Source: CAYVMN01 sp964452575
GTDB lineage: Bacteria > Desulfobacterota > DSM-4660 > Desulfatiglandales > Desulfatiglandaceae
DNA: 38,710 bases
Assembly (NCBI GenBank): GCA_964452575.1
Contig: CAYVMN010000013.1
Coordinates: 1 to 38,710 of the forward strand
Direction of reading: 5' to 3'
Positions 24,145-32,029 of this stretch are shown here, in pieces. The notes beneath the pieces were generated by a model. That model was not told the DNA's origin. It worked only from the letters and a program-made list of their open reading frames with translations, and did not search any database. How positions within the stretch are numbered: the first letter of the stretch is position 1; each line of letters starts with the position of its first letter. The translations under genes were made by a program, and so were the position numbers.

Positions 24145-25590
24145 TTAGGCTGCCTTTTCAAGGAGTTCTAGATCAATATTCCTCTGAGACAGCCATTTAG
24201 GCATTAAGTCCTTCTCCACCCGTTCGTTCACTTTCGGTGCTGCATCTCTCAGGTGATCGGCCAGCGATCGGCTGACGTTGAGGCCACCCGTAGCACCGTC
24301 AAAAATAATGACCTTGTCTGTATTCGTGGTTCGGTATGTGAATTCCATAGCGGAATCCAGGTTTTCGGCCAGAAGGGCGTGTTTCATATAGTTCAGATTC
24401 ATGGGATCACGATTGAAGTGCTCAGCTTGTTGCCGGCCTACCATGATGGTAGGTGTTTGTTCTGCAAAGAAGGTGGCAGGGTAGCCTGTCCAGGCATAAT
24501 TGTGAACGACCGCCCTGATAGCTGGGTTAACGGGTGGAATGTCTGGAATCAATCGCCGGCCCTTGTCATCATAGAATGTCTCCGTATACCATGTGTATGG
24601 TGGCAGAGGATTTTCCAGATCAAAGAGGTCGATGTTGGCACAAACCATGTTTGCATATATTACACCTCCAGCGAACACATACGGAACTGGGCAGGGGAAA
24701 TCAAGAATGACAATACACTCATCGATTTCGCCGAACAGTGAGATGAGCTTACCATAATACTTCATACCCCCCACGGTGGTCCTGTTGTTAATGGCATAGA
24801 GATCGTTGTCCGCATCGATCATTACAACCCCCGCAGGAGACATGATCATGAAAATCGAGAATCCATATTTGCTTTGCACGAAATCGGATTCGAAAATAGC
24901 ACGGGCTACAAAATTTGCTGCCCTGGGGCCTAGGTTCATGTGATAGGTTGATCGGGTTTCCGCTCTGGCATAGCTCATACCAAAAGGCTTTACAGCACGA
25001 TCCACCTGGCGGTGAAAGTGGACCTCCCTAACATCGCTGTTATGTGCATGAATGATGACATCCGCATCATATGCCTTGCGAATCCCATACAGGGTCCCTA
25101 ACTTGGTCTCAATAGAAATGCCTGCGTCAACGGGGGCGATTCCCAAGGCCTTTCCTTTGAAGTACTCGTCCAGCCCATGGGCCCTGATATACTCCTCTGT
25201 TTCTCGAAAACGCATCCCCAGGCCGGCCCGGAGCCGCACCTCCTTCGCTGGGGTCCTACGTTCCACCACGTCTTTGATCGTGCGAAGCATCTCCGCATAA
25301 GGTTTGCCTCCAAGAAATGTAAATCCATGGTGCGATGCCAGGATGTTGACCTTGTGGCCTGGCTTGATCTTGGAAAAGTCCACCTTGGCGAGCGCAGCCT
25401 CGGTCTGTTCGCGGATAATACCTTCTCCTTTGCCGTCGGGATAGATGACGGGGGGCATATCCGGAACGAGTTCCTTCAGGGAGACACTGGTCATCCCTTC
25501 CAATTCGGCTCCTCGTCTGGTGATATATTTAGGGTCTACCCCATACTGGGACTTGCGCGGTAGGGCAGGGGGGATTGTCTCTGGATACAT
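24145..25590 (-). CDS. LarA-like (DUF2088-type) protein of unknown substrate
   Basis: 481 residues from the chosen ATG, which follows GGAGGAG at seven bases; an ATG at 25623 abutting the upstream stop is the alternative. The stretch HKVNILASHHGFTFLGGKPY, then VRLRAGLGMRFRETEEYIRAHG, then YDADVIIHAHNSDVREVHFH lines up in order and spacing with the N-terminal domain of the nickel-pincer lactate racemase LarA (SSDHTRP, ATGFHRPSTHEE, EADLLISEGFIESHFF). The LarA His of GFHRP is not conserved and the cofactor Lys is not clearly placed, so the cofactor is in doubt. The residue blocks AHNSDVREVHFHR and YHMNLGPRAANF are His/Arg-rich. No larB, larC or larE lies nearby. Context is an Fe-S protein upstream, an IclR regulator and a LIV transporter. 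The assignment is from alignment by eye. Confidence 0.5.
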   Translation of the reverse strand: MYPETIPPALPRKSQYGVDPKYITRRGAELEGMTSVSLKELVPDMPPVIYPDGKGEGIIREQTEAALAKVDFSKIKPGHKVNILASHHGFTFLGGKPYAEMLRTIKDVVERRTPAKEVRLRAGLGMRFRETEEYIRAHGLDEYFKGKALGIAPVDAGISIETKLGTLYGIRKAYDADVIIHAHNSDVREVHFHRQVDRAVKPFGMSYARAETRSTYHMNLGPRAANFVARAIFESDFVQSKYGFSIFMIMSPAGVVMIDADNDLYAINNRTTVGGMKYYGKLISLFGEIDECIVILDFPCPVPYVFAGGVIYANMVCANIDLFDLENPLPPYTWYTETFYDDKGRRLIPDIPPVNPAIRAVVHNYAWTGYPATFFAEQTPTIMVGRQQAEHFNRDPMNLNYMKHALLAENLDSAMEFTYRTTNTDKVIIFDGATGGLNVSRSLADHLRDAAPKVNERVEKDLMPKWLSQRNIDLELLEKAA

Positions 25591-25623
25591 GATAGCTCCT
25601 CCAGGTTTAGAGGTGATTTTCAT

Positions 25624-26232
25624 TTAAGACTTTAACGGTGCATCCGCAATGCGATCCAGGAGCTTACGGTCGTCCTCAAAGTGAAATACTGGGTAACTTT
25701 CCTTGACCGCTGAAGATACTTCCCAGGCGGTCGTTGTCCGACCGTACCATTGCCAGCTTTGTCTTGGTCGCTCATAACTCAGACCTGTGGCCTCCAGAAA
25801 TCGCTGGATTGGCTGGTTACATTCGATGCCGCACCCGGCTCCGATACCCGTCGCAAGGACTACGGCATCTGGTGTCTTGGCGCCCCCCAGTATGGCTGCC
25901 GCCAACTCTTCTGCCTTGCTGCCCGAACAGTAACAAACACCTTGTTTTGGATGGAATCGGGCCTTTCTGCACAAGGCCTCAATCTCCTTATAATCAAACT
26001 GGGAGACATCTGTTCCCAATACATAAGGCTCCCGCGGGAGCATTTCAATGGCATGCTCTGGACAGCGTTGTTCGCAGTTCCAGCATCCCACACATTTGTT
26101 GTCTATGTGAACTTGGACCTCTTTACCTTCCTTTTTGACCTTTACAGCATAAACAGGACAAACCATTTGACAGGTCTTGCAGCCGTCACAAAGCTCCATA
26201 TTCACCTTGGCACGAACATTGACAACTTTCAT
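25624..26232 (-). CDS. Ferredoxin-like protein with two 4Fe-4S motifs and a BFD-like 2Fe-2S motif
   Basis: 202 residues. Two full 4Fe-4S motifs are seen: C15-C18-C21-C25 and C47-C50-C53-C57. A second part has CYC (C100, C102) and, 31 residues later, GAGCGIEC (C134, C138), which resembles the CxC-x(31-35)-CxxC site of bacterioferritin-associated-ferredoxin-like domains. ATG at 26232 follows AAAGGGGGGAAG; an upstream TTG at 26250 is less likely. No signal peptide, so it should be cytoplasmic. It lies directly upstream of the LarA-like gene and probably passes electrons to or from it or another enzyme. No catalytic flavin or molybdenum domain is visible. Confidence 0.85.
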   Translation of the reverse strand: MKVVNVRAKVNMELCDGCKTCQMVCPVYAVKVKKEGKEVQVHIDNKCVGCWNCEQRCPEHAIEMLPREPYVLGTDVSQFDYKEIEALCRKARFHPKQGVCYCSGSKAEELAAAILGGAKTPDAVVLATGIGAGCGIECNQPIQRFLEATGLSYERPRQSWQWYGRTTTAWEVSSAVKESYPVFHFEDDRKLLDRIADAPLKS

Positions 26233-26334
26233 CTTCCCCCCTTTCTGCAAAAGCTTATATGCTGTCTTATGCTCTAAATTCTTCCGTCAGAAAAGACCTT
26301 GCCCTTTCCATTGAAAACGGTAATCTCCAGGTAG

Positions 26335-27099
26335 TTAGTGTTGACGCATGCCCTCCGAGATCTGTTCCGCTGTCTTCTTGACCATAGAGATGAATGTGGA
26401 AATGTCTTTGTCAAAACGTTCCTTTGGGACTGATATGCTAATAGCGGCCACCACTTTACCTTGTGAATCACGTACCGGCGCTGCTGCACATTTTAATCCT
26501 TCCTCAATCTCTTCGTTATCGACTGCATAGCGTTGCTCCCGGATTCTAGTCAATTCTGTCTTTAGGGCAGTCAGGTCTGTAATAGTGTTATCAGTAAAGC
26601 GCTGCAGGCCCGTTTCCCTGATGATTTTTTCCAGGGTCTCTTCTGAAAGGGAAGCCAAGAGTACTTTGCCTAGTCCTGAGCAGTGGGCTGGAAGTTTTGT
26701 ACCAATACGGGTGATGACACGGATGGTCTTTTTCCCTTCAATCTTATCTAAATAGAGTACCTCTCCATGGTTCAGAACAGCTAAATGGACTGTCTCACCG
26801 CATTGTTCGTTTAATTTTGCTAGGAATGGCCTTGTGATTCTCCTAATTGTAGAATGAGGTTCTGCTAGTAATCCAAGAGAATAAAGCCTTAATCCCAATT
26901 TATACCTTAGTGTATCTGGATCTTTTTCCAAATAATCAGCATCTTGCAGATTCTTAAGAATACGAAATATTGAGGCCTTGTTAAAACCTAATAGATCGTG
27001 AATCTCCGTAACTGAGAGTTCTTTTCCCTTTTCATCGAAAAGTTCCACGATCTTAAAGGCCTTATCCAGGACCTTGATCTTATATTTCCCCTTTTCCAT
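26335..27099 (-). CDS. IclR-family transcriptional regulator
   Basis: 254 residues. N-terminal winged helix with LSVTEIHDLLGFNKASIFRIL (about 28-48), followed by the IclR effector domain including LNEQCGETVHLAVL, LPAHCSGLGKVLLA and AAPVRDSQGKVVAAISIS. ATG at 27099 is chosen because a predicted promoter at 27128-27156 would start transcription near 27121, which rules out the in-frame TTG at 27123. A 15-base palindrome sits just before the ATG and suggests autoregulation. It lies 102 bases upstream of the Fe-S gene in the same direction and most likely controls the Fe-S/LarA-like/LIV operon. Confidence 0.93.
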   Translation of the reverse strand: MEKGKYKIKVLDKAFKIVELFDEKGKELSVTEIHDLLGFNKASIFRILKNLQDADYLEKDPDTLRYKLGLRLYSLGLLAEPHSTIRRITRPFLAKLNEQCGETVHLAVLNHGEVLYLDKIEGKKTIRVITRIGTKLPAHCSGLGKVLLASLSEETLEKIIRETGLQRFTDNTITDLTALKTELTRIREQRYAVDNEEIEEGLKCAAAPVRDSQGKVVAAISISVPKERFDKDISTFISMVKKTAEQISEGMRQH

Positions 27100-27102
27100 A
27101 TT

Positions 27103-27117
27103 TTTCACATTGTGAAA
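27103..27117. promoter_or_regulatory. Putative IclR autoregulatory operator
   Basis: TTTCACA-T-TGTGAAA is a perfect 15-base palindrome four bases upstream of the regulator ATG and within or next to its predicted transcript start. IclR-family proteins usually bind short palindromes overlapping their own promoter. No exact second copy was noticed upstream of the Fe-S gene. Confidence 0.5.
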
Positions 27118-27127
27118 CTGCAATTTT

Positions 27128-27156
27128 ATTTTCTATTCCTGCCATCATATTGTCAA
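27128..27156 (-). promoter_or_regulatory. Putative promoter of the IclR-family gene
   Basis: On the - strand TTGACA (27156-27151) is a perfect -35 box, and GAAAAT (27133-27128) follows after 17 bases and matches four of six -10 positions. The predicted start near 27121 gives a leader of about 20 bases that contains the palindrome. Confidence 0.5.
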
Positions 27157-27285
27157 GAAAAAAAATGAAAATCATCAATAAGGCTGAATGACTAAGAGGG
27201 GATAGAGCCAATTATGATGCGACATTCTTTTCAGCGGTTCTGGAGACTTGGTAATCCAAATGAAGTTGAGGAAATAGGAAGTAAC

Positions 27286-29067
27286 TCAGGGGGTATGGAT
27301 CCCTATAGGAAATCTGACACTGAAGACGCTTCCCCCGGAAGCGAGGCAACCGGATCTTTCCTTGATAAATCGGCATTCACTGATTATGCCCGGACATATA
27401 TCGCTATCCTTTGGAATGAATTTGCACCGTGTGCTATTAAAATCCACTGTGAAACCGTATCTTTCTGAAAAGGTCTTTATCCTGAGCAGGTCGGCGCCCG
27501 ATCCCCCGGCATTGAAATCATATGGCCTCTTGGAGGAATATAGATCTGTATCCTGGGTATGAAAAAATCCTCCGAAGATCATTTTCTGATTTTCGGCGGT
27601 GATTCCTATACCATAATCACGGAAAGCTATCCGTACCTCATTATCCGAACGTCCGGCATTGATCTCTACCCTCCCCTCATCAGGCGTGTTCTCTAGTGCA
27701 TTCTTCAAAAGGCCCCGGAATACCTTTCTTAGGGTATTCACGTCCATATTGAGGATTATCCCCTTTTCAAGGTCTTTGACAATTTCAAGATTCCTTCCCT
27801 CCATAGAAATTACCGCTTCATTGCATATATCATCCAGCGGCTCATCGACCTTGATATCTTCCATGCGGGCTTCCTCAAGCGTAAACAGGGATTCTAGGCG
27901 GTTGGAAATGAGTTCTAGGATTTCTGAGCCCTTCTCATGGTCTTCTTCCCCTAACTCCTCCACAAAATCTGCAGCATCACTAATAATGTTGATTATCCTT
28001 TCCTTTTCATCCACCGATCTTTGATTGACGATGTCATCAATCTTGAACTGCAGCTCCAGCAATCGCTCCAGATTGCGCTGGCCCCTCTTAATGGTCTTAT
28101 CCAGCCCTGACAGGTTCGCCTTCTGGAGTTCATTTGAGACTCTTGAAAGTACGCCCGAGATCATTGCCAGCGGGGTTTTTAATTCATGGGACAGGTGGTT
28201 GATAATCCTTTCCTTGGCCTTGTCCAAGACCTTGAGCTCCTGGTAGGTTTCCTCTAGTTCTTCATGAATCCTGGCATTTTCTATTGCACCCCCTGTTTGT
28301 GCGCCAAGGATTTCAAGGATCCTCAAGTCCCTTGAGGTAAATTCCCCTGTCCTCTTATTGATTACCTCTATTACCCCCAGGATCCTCCCCTGGAATTTTA
28401 TGGGGACACAGATCATGGAACGGGTGCGAAAACCGCTCCGTTTGTCATAGGAGGGGTCCCATCTGGGGTCCTTATTCACATCATTGATTACGAGCGACTC
28501 TCCTGTCTGGGCCACATGGCCTCCTATACCCGAACCGAGAGGCAGTCTAACCTCTTCTTGAAAGAATTGGGATCCTTCGCCTCTCGACACCTCCCAATAG
28601 AGTTCCTCCCTCTCAGGGTCCAGGAGCATGACAGCCGTGACTTCAGGGTTTAGTATCCCTTCTGAAAGGCTCATAACCTTGTCAAGCAAGGTCTTGGTTT
28701 TAAGGTTGGAAGAGATGGTTACGCTTGCCTGAAATAGGGTATCGACGATAGAGGCAAACTGGAGGTCTTCCTCAAGTTCTTTCGCCAAGAAACCCAAGGT
28801 GTTTTCCTCAACCGATCCAGAAGGCTCAATGAAAATCAGTTTCCCTCCAGCGACAGTAATAGCCTTCATATCACCGTAAGGTTCCAAGATGCCCCTCAGG
28901 GTGCTCTCATCTCCATACTCGATTACCTCATTCAGGGTCCCGTCGTTGCCATGGTGATACCCGTACAAGAGGTCTCCATATCTGAAAAAGACCCCGGAGC
29001 TCCCTGAAAAACGTATGATAGCCCTGAGTTTCTGTCCTATACGGATAAGAGAAAAGTAGTTTTCCAT
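27286..29067 (-). CDS. GAF-domain sensor histidine kinase with a cysteine-rich insertion
   Basis: 593 residues, no membrane segment, so cytoplasmic. Residues about 1-100 form an N-terminal domain I cannot name. A GAF domain covers about 105-265 (LPLGSGIGGHVAQTGE, SMICVPIKFQGRILGVIEV). A coiled coil about 266-288 leads to the H-box HLSHELKTPLAMISG with phospho-acceptor His294. The ATPase domain has an N-box LLKNALENTPDEG (Asn456), DYGIGI (about 484-489) and GGSGADLLRIK (about 521-531). Between that block and the last strand SVFSVRFP lies an insertion with Cys548, Cys558, Cys565 and Cys574. About 80 residues rich in acidic heptads separate H-box and ATPase domain, longer than usual. No response regulator is adjacent. 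The ligand is unknown. Confidence 0.87.
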   Translation of the reverse strand: MENYFSLIRIGQKLRAIIRFSGSSGVFFRYGDLLYGYHHGNDGTLNEVIEYGDESTLRGILEPYGDMKAITVAGGKLIFIEPSGSVEENTLGFLAKELEEDLQFASIVDTLFQASVTISSNLKTKTLLDKVMSLSEGILNPEVTAVMLLDPEREELYWEVSRGEGSQFFQEEVRLPLGSGIGGHVAQTGESLVINDVNKDPRWDPSYDKRSGFRTRSMICVPIKFQGRILGVIEVINKRTGEFTSRDLRILEILGAQTGGAIENARIHEELEETYQELKVLDKAKERIINHLSHELKTPLAMISGVLSRVSNELQKANLSGLDKTIKRGQRNLERLLELQFKIDDIVNQRSVDEKERIINIISDAADFVEELGEEDHEKGSEILELISNRLESLFTLEEARMEDIKVDEPLDDICNEAVISMEGRNLEIVKDLEKGIILNMDVNTLRKVFRGLLKNALENTPDEGRVEINAGRSDNEVRIAFRDYGIGITAENQKMIFGGFFHTQDTDLYSSKRPYDFNAGGSGADLLRIKTFSERYGFTVDFNSTRCKFIPKDSDICPGIISECRFIKERSGCLASGGSVFSVRFPIGIHTP

Positions 29068-29114
29068 TAACGCTGCATAAGAATCCTTGGTCTTTATTAG
29101 AAATCACCTGCCCA

Positions 29115-29429
29115 TTATTTTCTTGCCTTTTTTGCCTTTTTCTCAAGGTCTTCCACCAGGTCCATCCCCTTTTGCAGTAAAGACTTTCCCTTTTTGACAG
29201 CATTTTCTGCGTGCCCTTTTGCCTCGCCCACGGTGCTCTTAACGTTCTTACTGAATTCGGCCGGGGCCTTGAAGTAATAATAGCCCCCGACGCCAACCAG
29301 GATGAGTCCCATAATCAGTGCAAACTTCAGCAGTTTCTTGAAGACAAAGTAGGCGACAATTAGTGTTAATGCACCAATTATTATTGCTGATACGGGATGA
29401 GTAGAGACGTAATTGAAAAAATCATCCAC
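29115..29429 (-). CDS. Small membrane protein with a charged coiled tail
   Basis: Function not recognised. From GTG at 29429 it has 104 residues; that start is preceded by GGAGG at seven bases, while a TTG at 29513 gives 132 residues with no good ribosome site. Two hydrophobic segments (SAIIIGALTLIVAYFVF and FALIMGLILVGVGGYYYF) are followed by a Lys/Glu-rich tail of about 45 residues predicted to be helical (AEFSKNVKSTVGEAKGHAEN and on). The arrangement suggests an inner-membrane protein with a cytoplasmic or periplasmic helical tail. It lies 47 bases upstream of the histidine kinase on the same strand and may be co-transcribed. Confidence 0.65.
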   Translation of the reverse strand: MDDFFNYVSTHPVSAIIIGALTLIVAYFVFKKLLKFALIMGLILVGVGGYYYFKAPAEFSKNVKSTVGEAKGHAENAVKKGKSLLQKGMDLVEDLEKKAKKARK

Positions 29430-29815
29430 GATGGGACCTCCAATTGGGTCGACCGGTAGGGGATAGTTCCACTCCCCTTGAAGGATGGCGCTGAGAAACC
29501 TGCTTATCCTCAAGACCTTCCTATGCCATAAAGACTATGGAAAGACAATCCAAAATTTCTTTGAAGATGCATAGCGATCTGAAGAATCATTAATAACTCT
29601 CAATTGAACTACGCAAAGCAAATTGTCAACCCACCTCACCGTTTCAATACCGATATATCCTTGACAAAACAAGGATTTGAAGGTAGTCGATTGTAAAATA
29701 CCTAGAACCGATACTCGATTCCCAGCAGAGTTTTTTCGCACAGGAAATCTCAGGGGATGAAGATGTTGTTTTCTCATCAACAAGATGATGAACCAAAATC
29801 AGAGAGGAGTTTGCA
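29430..29815. other. Intergenic region between divergent genes
   Basis: No gene of good quality is seen. A perfect TTGACA lies at 29661-29666 on the + strand but lacks a good -10 box at 16-18 bases; the nearest AT-rich match, TAAAAT at 29694, is too far. It presumably holds the promoters for the small membrane protein (- strand) and the flavoredoxin-like gene (+ strand). Confidence 0.5.
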
Positions 29816-30316
29816 ATGAAACGCGTTGACTACATGGCAGTCGCCCAGAAGGCAGTGGCCAAGATAAAAGAAGGGGCATTTCTCACCGTGAAATCAGGTG
29901 AGACCATCAATGTCATGACCATTGGCTGGGCCACTATAGGCTATGTCTGGAGAAAACCCATTATGATGGTAGCCGTGCGCCTCTCCCGGCACACCTTCAA
30001 TATCATTGAAACGGCTGAAGATTTTACCGTTTCGATTCCCTCATCTGACATGAGCAAGGAAATTATGTTCTGCGGAACAAAGTCTGGGCGTGACCACGAC
30101 AAATTCAAGGAGTGTAATCTTCAGGTTTCGGAAAGCCAGGAAGTTGTGACACCAATCATCCAAGTGCCAGGGCTCCACTACGAATGCAAGATCGTATATA
30201 AATCTGCTATGGATCCTGCATACCTAAACGAAGGATATAATACCGCTCTCTACCCGGAGAAGGATTACCACACATTATATTTTGGTGAAATAGTAGATTG
30301 TTATGAAATCGATTGA
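29816..30316 (+). CDS. Flavin reductase-like (flavoredoxin-type) protein
   Basis: 166 residues, FMN-binding split-barrel of the flavin reductase-like domain family. Seen: NVMTIGWATIGYVWRKPIMMVAVRLSRHTFNIIE, in which the substrate-side GWAT and the SRHTF block are typical, and FTVSIPSSDMSKEIMFCGTKSGRDHDKF. Relatives in sulfate reducers are called flavoredoxin and carry electrons through bound FMN. GAGAGGAG precedes the ATG. No partner oxidoreductase is adjacent, and the next gene lies 177 bases away. The specific redox partner is unknown. Confidence 0.88.
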   Translation: MKRVDYMAVAQKAVAKIKEGAFLTVKSGETINVMTIGWATIGYVWRKPIMMVAVRLSRHTFNIIETAEDFTVSIPSSDMSKEIMFCGTKSGRDHDKFKECNLQVSESQEVVTPIIQVPGLHYECKIVYKSAMDPAYLNEGYNTALYPEKDYHTLYFGEIVDCYEID

Positions 30317-30493
30317 TGCCCTGAAACAAAATGAATACTAACGTTGCTGAAAAAGCAGTTGCAACAACCTCGAAATACATGTCCCTGAAGGTTATGAGGG
30401 TGGGGAGAGGAATCCCCCGGAAGCAACAAAGGTAGACTGCGGTAATGTGCATGTTTATGCTACGTGGGGATGAAACAGCAGGAGGAATATAAG

Positions 30494-31432
30494 GTGCCAA
30501 ACCACAGGATCGCTGTCTTGGGTATAGGGGCGACGGGTGCGGTCCTGGCTGCGGCCCTACTTGACAAGAACCCGCAAACCATTCTCGTTGATCCTGCACC
30601 CGGAATGAGGGAAGCCCTTAAAAGGGATGGAATCAACGTCTCAGGGGCGATTTCATATTCAGTGCCGGTAAAATTCTTCCATGATCGAATTTCGGATATA
30701 AAGAAATACGACCCTGATCTCGTTTTTGTCTCCACCAAGACATTTCATCTTCCAAGGGTCTTGGATGACCTGGAAGATATCTTCAAAGCTGGAATAAAGA
30801 TTATAAGTACCCATAACGGGTTAGGCACTGAGGACCTCATTGCGGAAAGGTTTGGCCCTGATTCTGCATTTCGCGTGAGCTTGAACTATGGCGTGGCCTT
30901 AAAGGGGCCAGGTAAGGTCGAGGCGGCCTTTTTTAATCGGCCGAATCATCTAGGGGTCATCATCCCGGAAAACCGTCAGCTTGGAGAAGAAATAGCAGAT
31001 ATGCTCACGCAGGGTGGCCTGGACACGGAGTTCGTCGAGGATATCAAGCTATTTGTCTGGAAGAAGATGGTTATGAAATGCACCATGGCATCAATATGTG
31101 CCGTGACGGATAAGACCATTAAAGAGGCCTTGGATTTCCCACCAGCACGTGAAATCGCAAATGGTTGTTTCGAGGAAGTTCTCACCGTGGCTAAGGCAAA
31201 AGGATACGACCTTGGAGAGGATTATCTCCGGCAGGCTTTGAAATATTTGGAGAAAGTAGGTGCCCATAAAGATTCAATGTGCTTTGATATAGCCAACAAG
31301 ACACCTACGGAAATCGATTTTCTGGGAGGGAAAGTCGTGGAGTATGGACGAGAAACGGGTGTCCCCACGCCTTTTTATACGACCATGACAAACCTGGTGA
31401 AATCGCTCGAAGATAATTACTTGCAAAAATAG
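30494..31432 (+). CDS. 2-dehydropantoate 2-reductase family protein (ketopantoate reductase-like)
   Basis: NADPH-dependent reductase family (ApbA/PanE), 312 residues. N-terminal nucleotide fold RIAVLGIGATGAVLAAAL, the loop STHNGLGTEDL with the conserved Asn, the Lys in FVWKKMVMKC and the C-terminal PTEIDFLGGKVVEYGRETGVPTP. GTG at 30494 is chosen because GCAGGAGG precedes it at eight bases and the nucleotide fold then starts at residue 5 as is normal; ATG at 30470 and GTG at 30464 are alternatives. The usual Asn after the Lys block (NxxxNPLTA) is replaced by KCTMASICAVT. It may therefore reduce a related 2-oxoacid rather than ketopantoate. Confidence 0.8.
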   Translation: MPNHRIAVLGIGATGAVLAAALLDKNPQTILVDPAPGMREALKRDGINVSGAISYSVPVKFFHDRISDIKKYDPDLVFVSTKTFHLPRVLDDLEDIFKAGIKIISTHNGLGTEDLIAERFGPDSAFRVSLNYGVALKGPGKVEAAFFNRPNHLGVIIPENRQLGEEIADMLTQGGLDTEFVEDIKLFVWKKMVMKCTMASICAVTDKTIKEALDFPPAREIANGCFEEVLTVAKAKGYDLGEDYLRQALKYLEKVGAHKDSMCFDIANKTPTEIDFLGGKVVEYGRETGVPTPFYTTMTNLVKSLEDNYLQK

Positions 31433-31603
31433 CCGTTTTCAAATTGCTGATACCGTGAATTCCGGTAGCCTCATCAGTAATGGGGGGATAGCTACAAGAT
31501 CATGCATTTGTCAGGGAGGTCGTCTGAAAAGCGGCTCAATACAGTCGGACCTTGATTGGAAATCAGTTCTCATGTAGATTGGCAGCTCATAGAGTTAAGT
31601 GCG

Positions 31604-31918
31604 ATGTTTTTCTTTATAGGCGGTATACAGCCAAAGACAGTGAAGCTGGATGATAACCCCAGGATGTGCCCTTCGTGCGGGCTCTATCAGGCACGTCTCC
31701 AGAGGGTGGACCATTACATCTCTATCTTCTTCATACCCATTATTCCCGTGAAGAAGGGAATCCCCTTTTTCCAGTGCCAGAGTTGCGGCGCCATGTCCAG
31801 GGACTCAGGGGAGCCGTGGACTGGTTCCACAACAAGGCCCGGTGATTTGTGCCCCAAGTGCGGAATGCCCTTTGAGAAGGCCTTCCGCTACTGCCCCTAT
31901 TGCGGAAGCCCAGTTTAG
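31604..31918 (+). CDS. Zinc-ribbon protein (zinc_ribbon_15-like)
   Basis: 104 residues from the chosen ATG. It opens MFFFIGGIQPKTVKL and has CPSCG, the hydrophobic RVDHYISIFFIPIIPVKKG, then CQSCG, CPKCG and CPYCG, so two zinc ribbons. The opening and the FFIPIIPVKKG block match a widespread small-protein family of unknown role, which is why the internal ATG is taken over a TTG at 31556. The ribosome site is poor. Its function is unknown; zinc binding is inferred from the four CxxC pairs. Confidence 0.75.
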   Translation: MFFFIGGIQPKTVKLDDNPRMCPSCGLYQARLQRVDHYISIFFIPIIPVKKGIPFFQCQSCGAMSRDSGEPWTGSTTRPGDLCPKCGMPFEKAFRYCPYCGSPV

Positions 31919-31961
31919 TCGAACCCCCTAATACAGGCCCCTAGGGATCACGCCCATGGCC

Positions 31962-31990
31962 TTGACCCGGAAGGGTCTCGATCATATAAT
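31962..31990 (+). promoter_or_regulatory. Sigma-70-type promoter of malate dehydrogenase
   Basis: TTGACC at 31962-31967 and a perfect TATAAT at 31985-31990 are separated by 17 bases. The predicted start lies near 31997, giving a leader of about 33 bases. GACCC and GGGTC (31964-31968 and 31973-31977) form an inverted repeat across the end of the -35 box and the spacer, a possible operator. Confidence 0.7.
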
Positions 31991-32029
31991 TATTGAGTTA
32001 TAATCTTGCGGCAGGAAAGGAGCTTGAAG

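Noticed and set aside
27214..27468. An 84-codon open frame on the + strand near the end of the histidine kinase
   Set aside because: It overlaps the kinase C-terminus in antisense and has no recognisable features.
29661..29699. A promoter for the flavoredoxin-like gene built on TTGACA at 29661
   Set aside because: No acceptable -10 box lies at 16 to 18 bases; the nearest AT-rich hexamer is 27 bases away.
29535..29783. An 82-codon open frame in the gap between the small membrane protein and the flavoredoxin-like gene
   Set aside because: Composition is unlike a protein of the neighbouring genes, no ribosome site is seen, and it would occupy the divergent promoter region.
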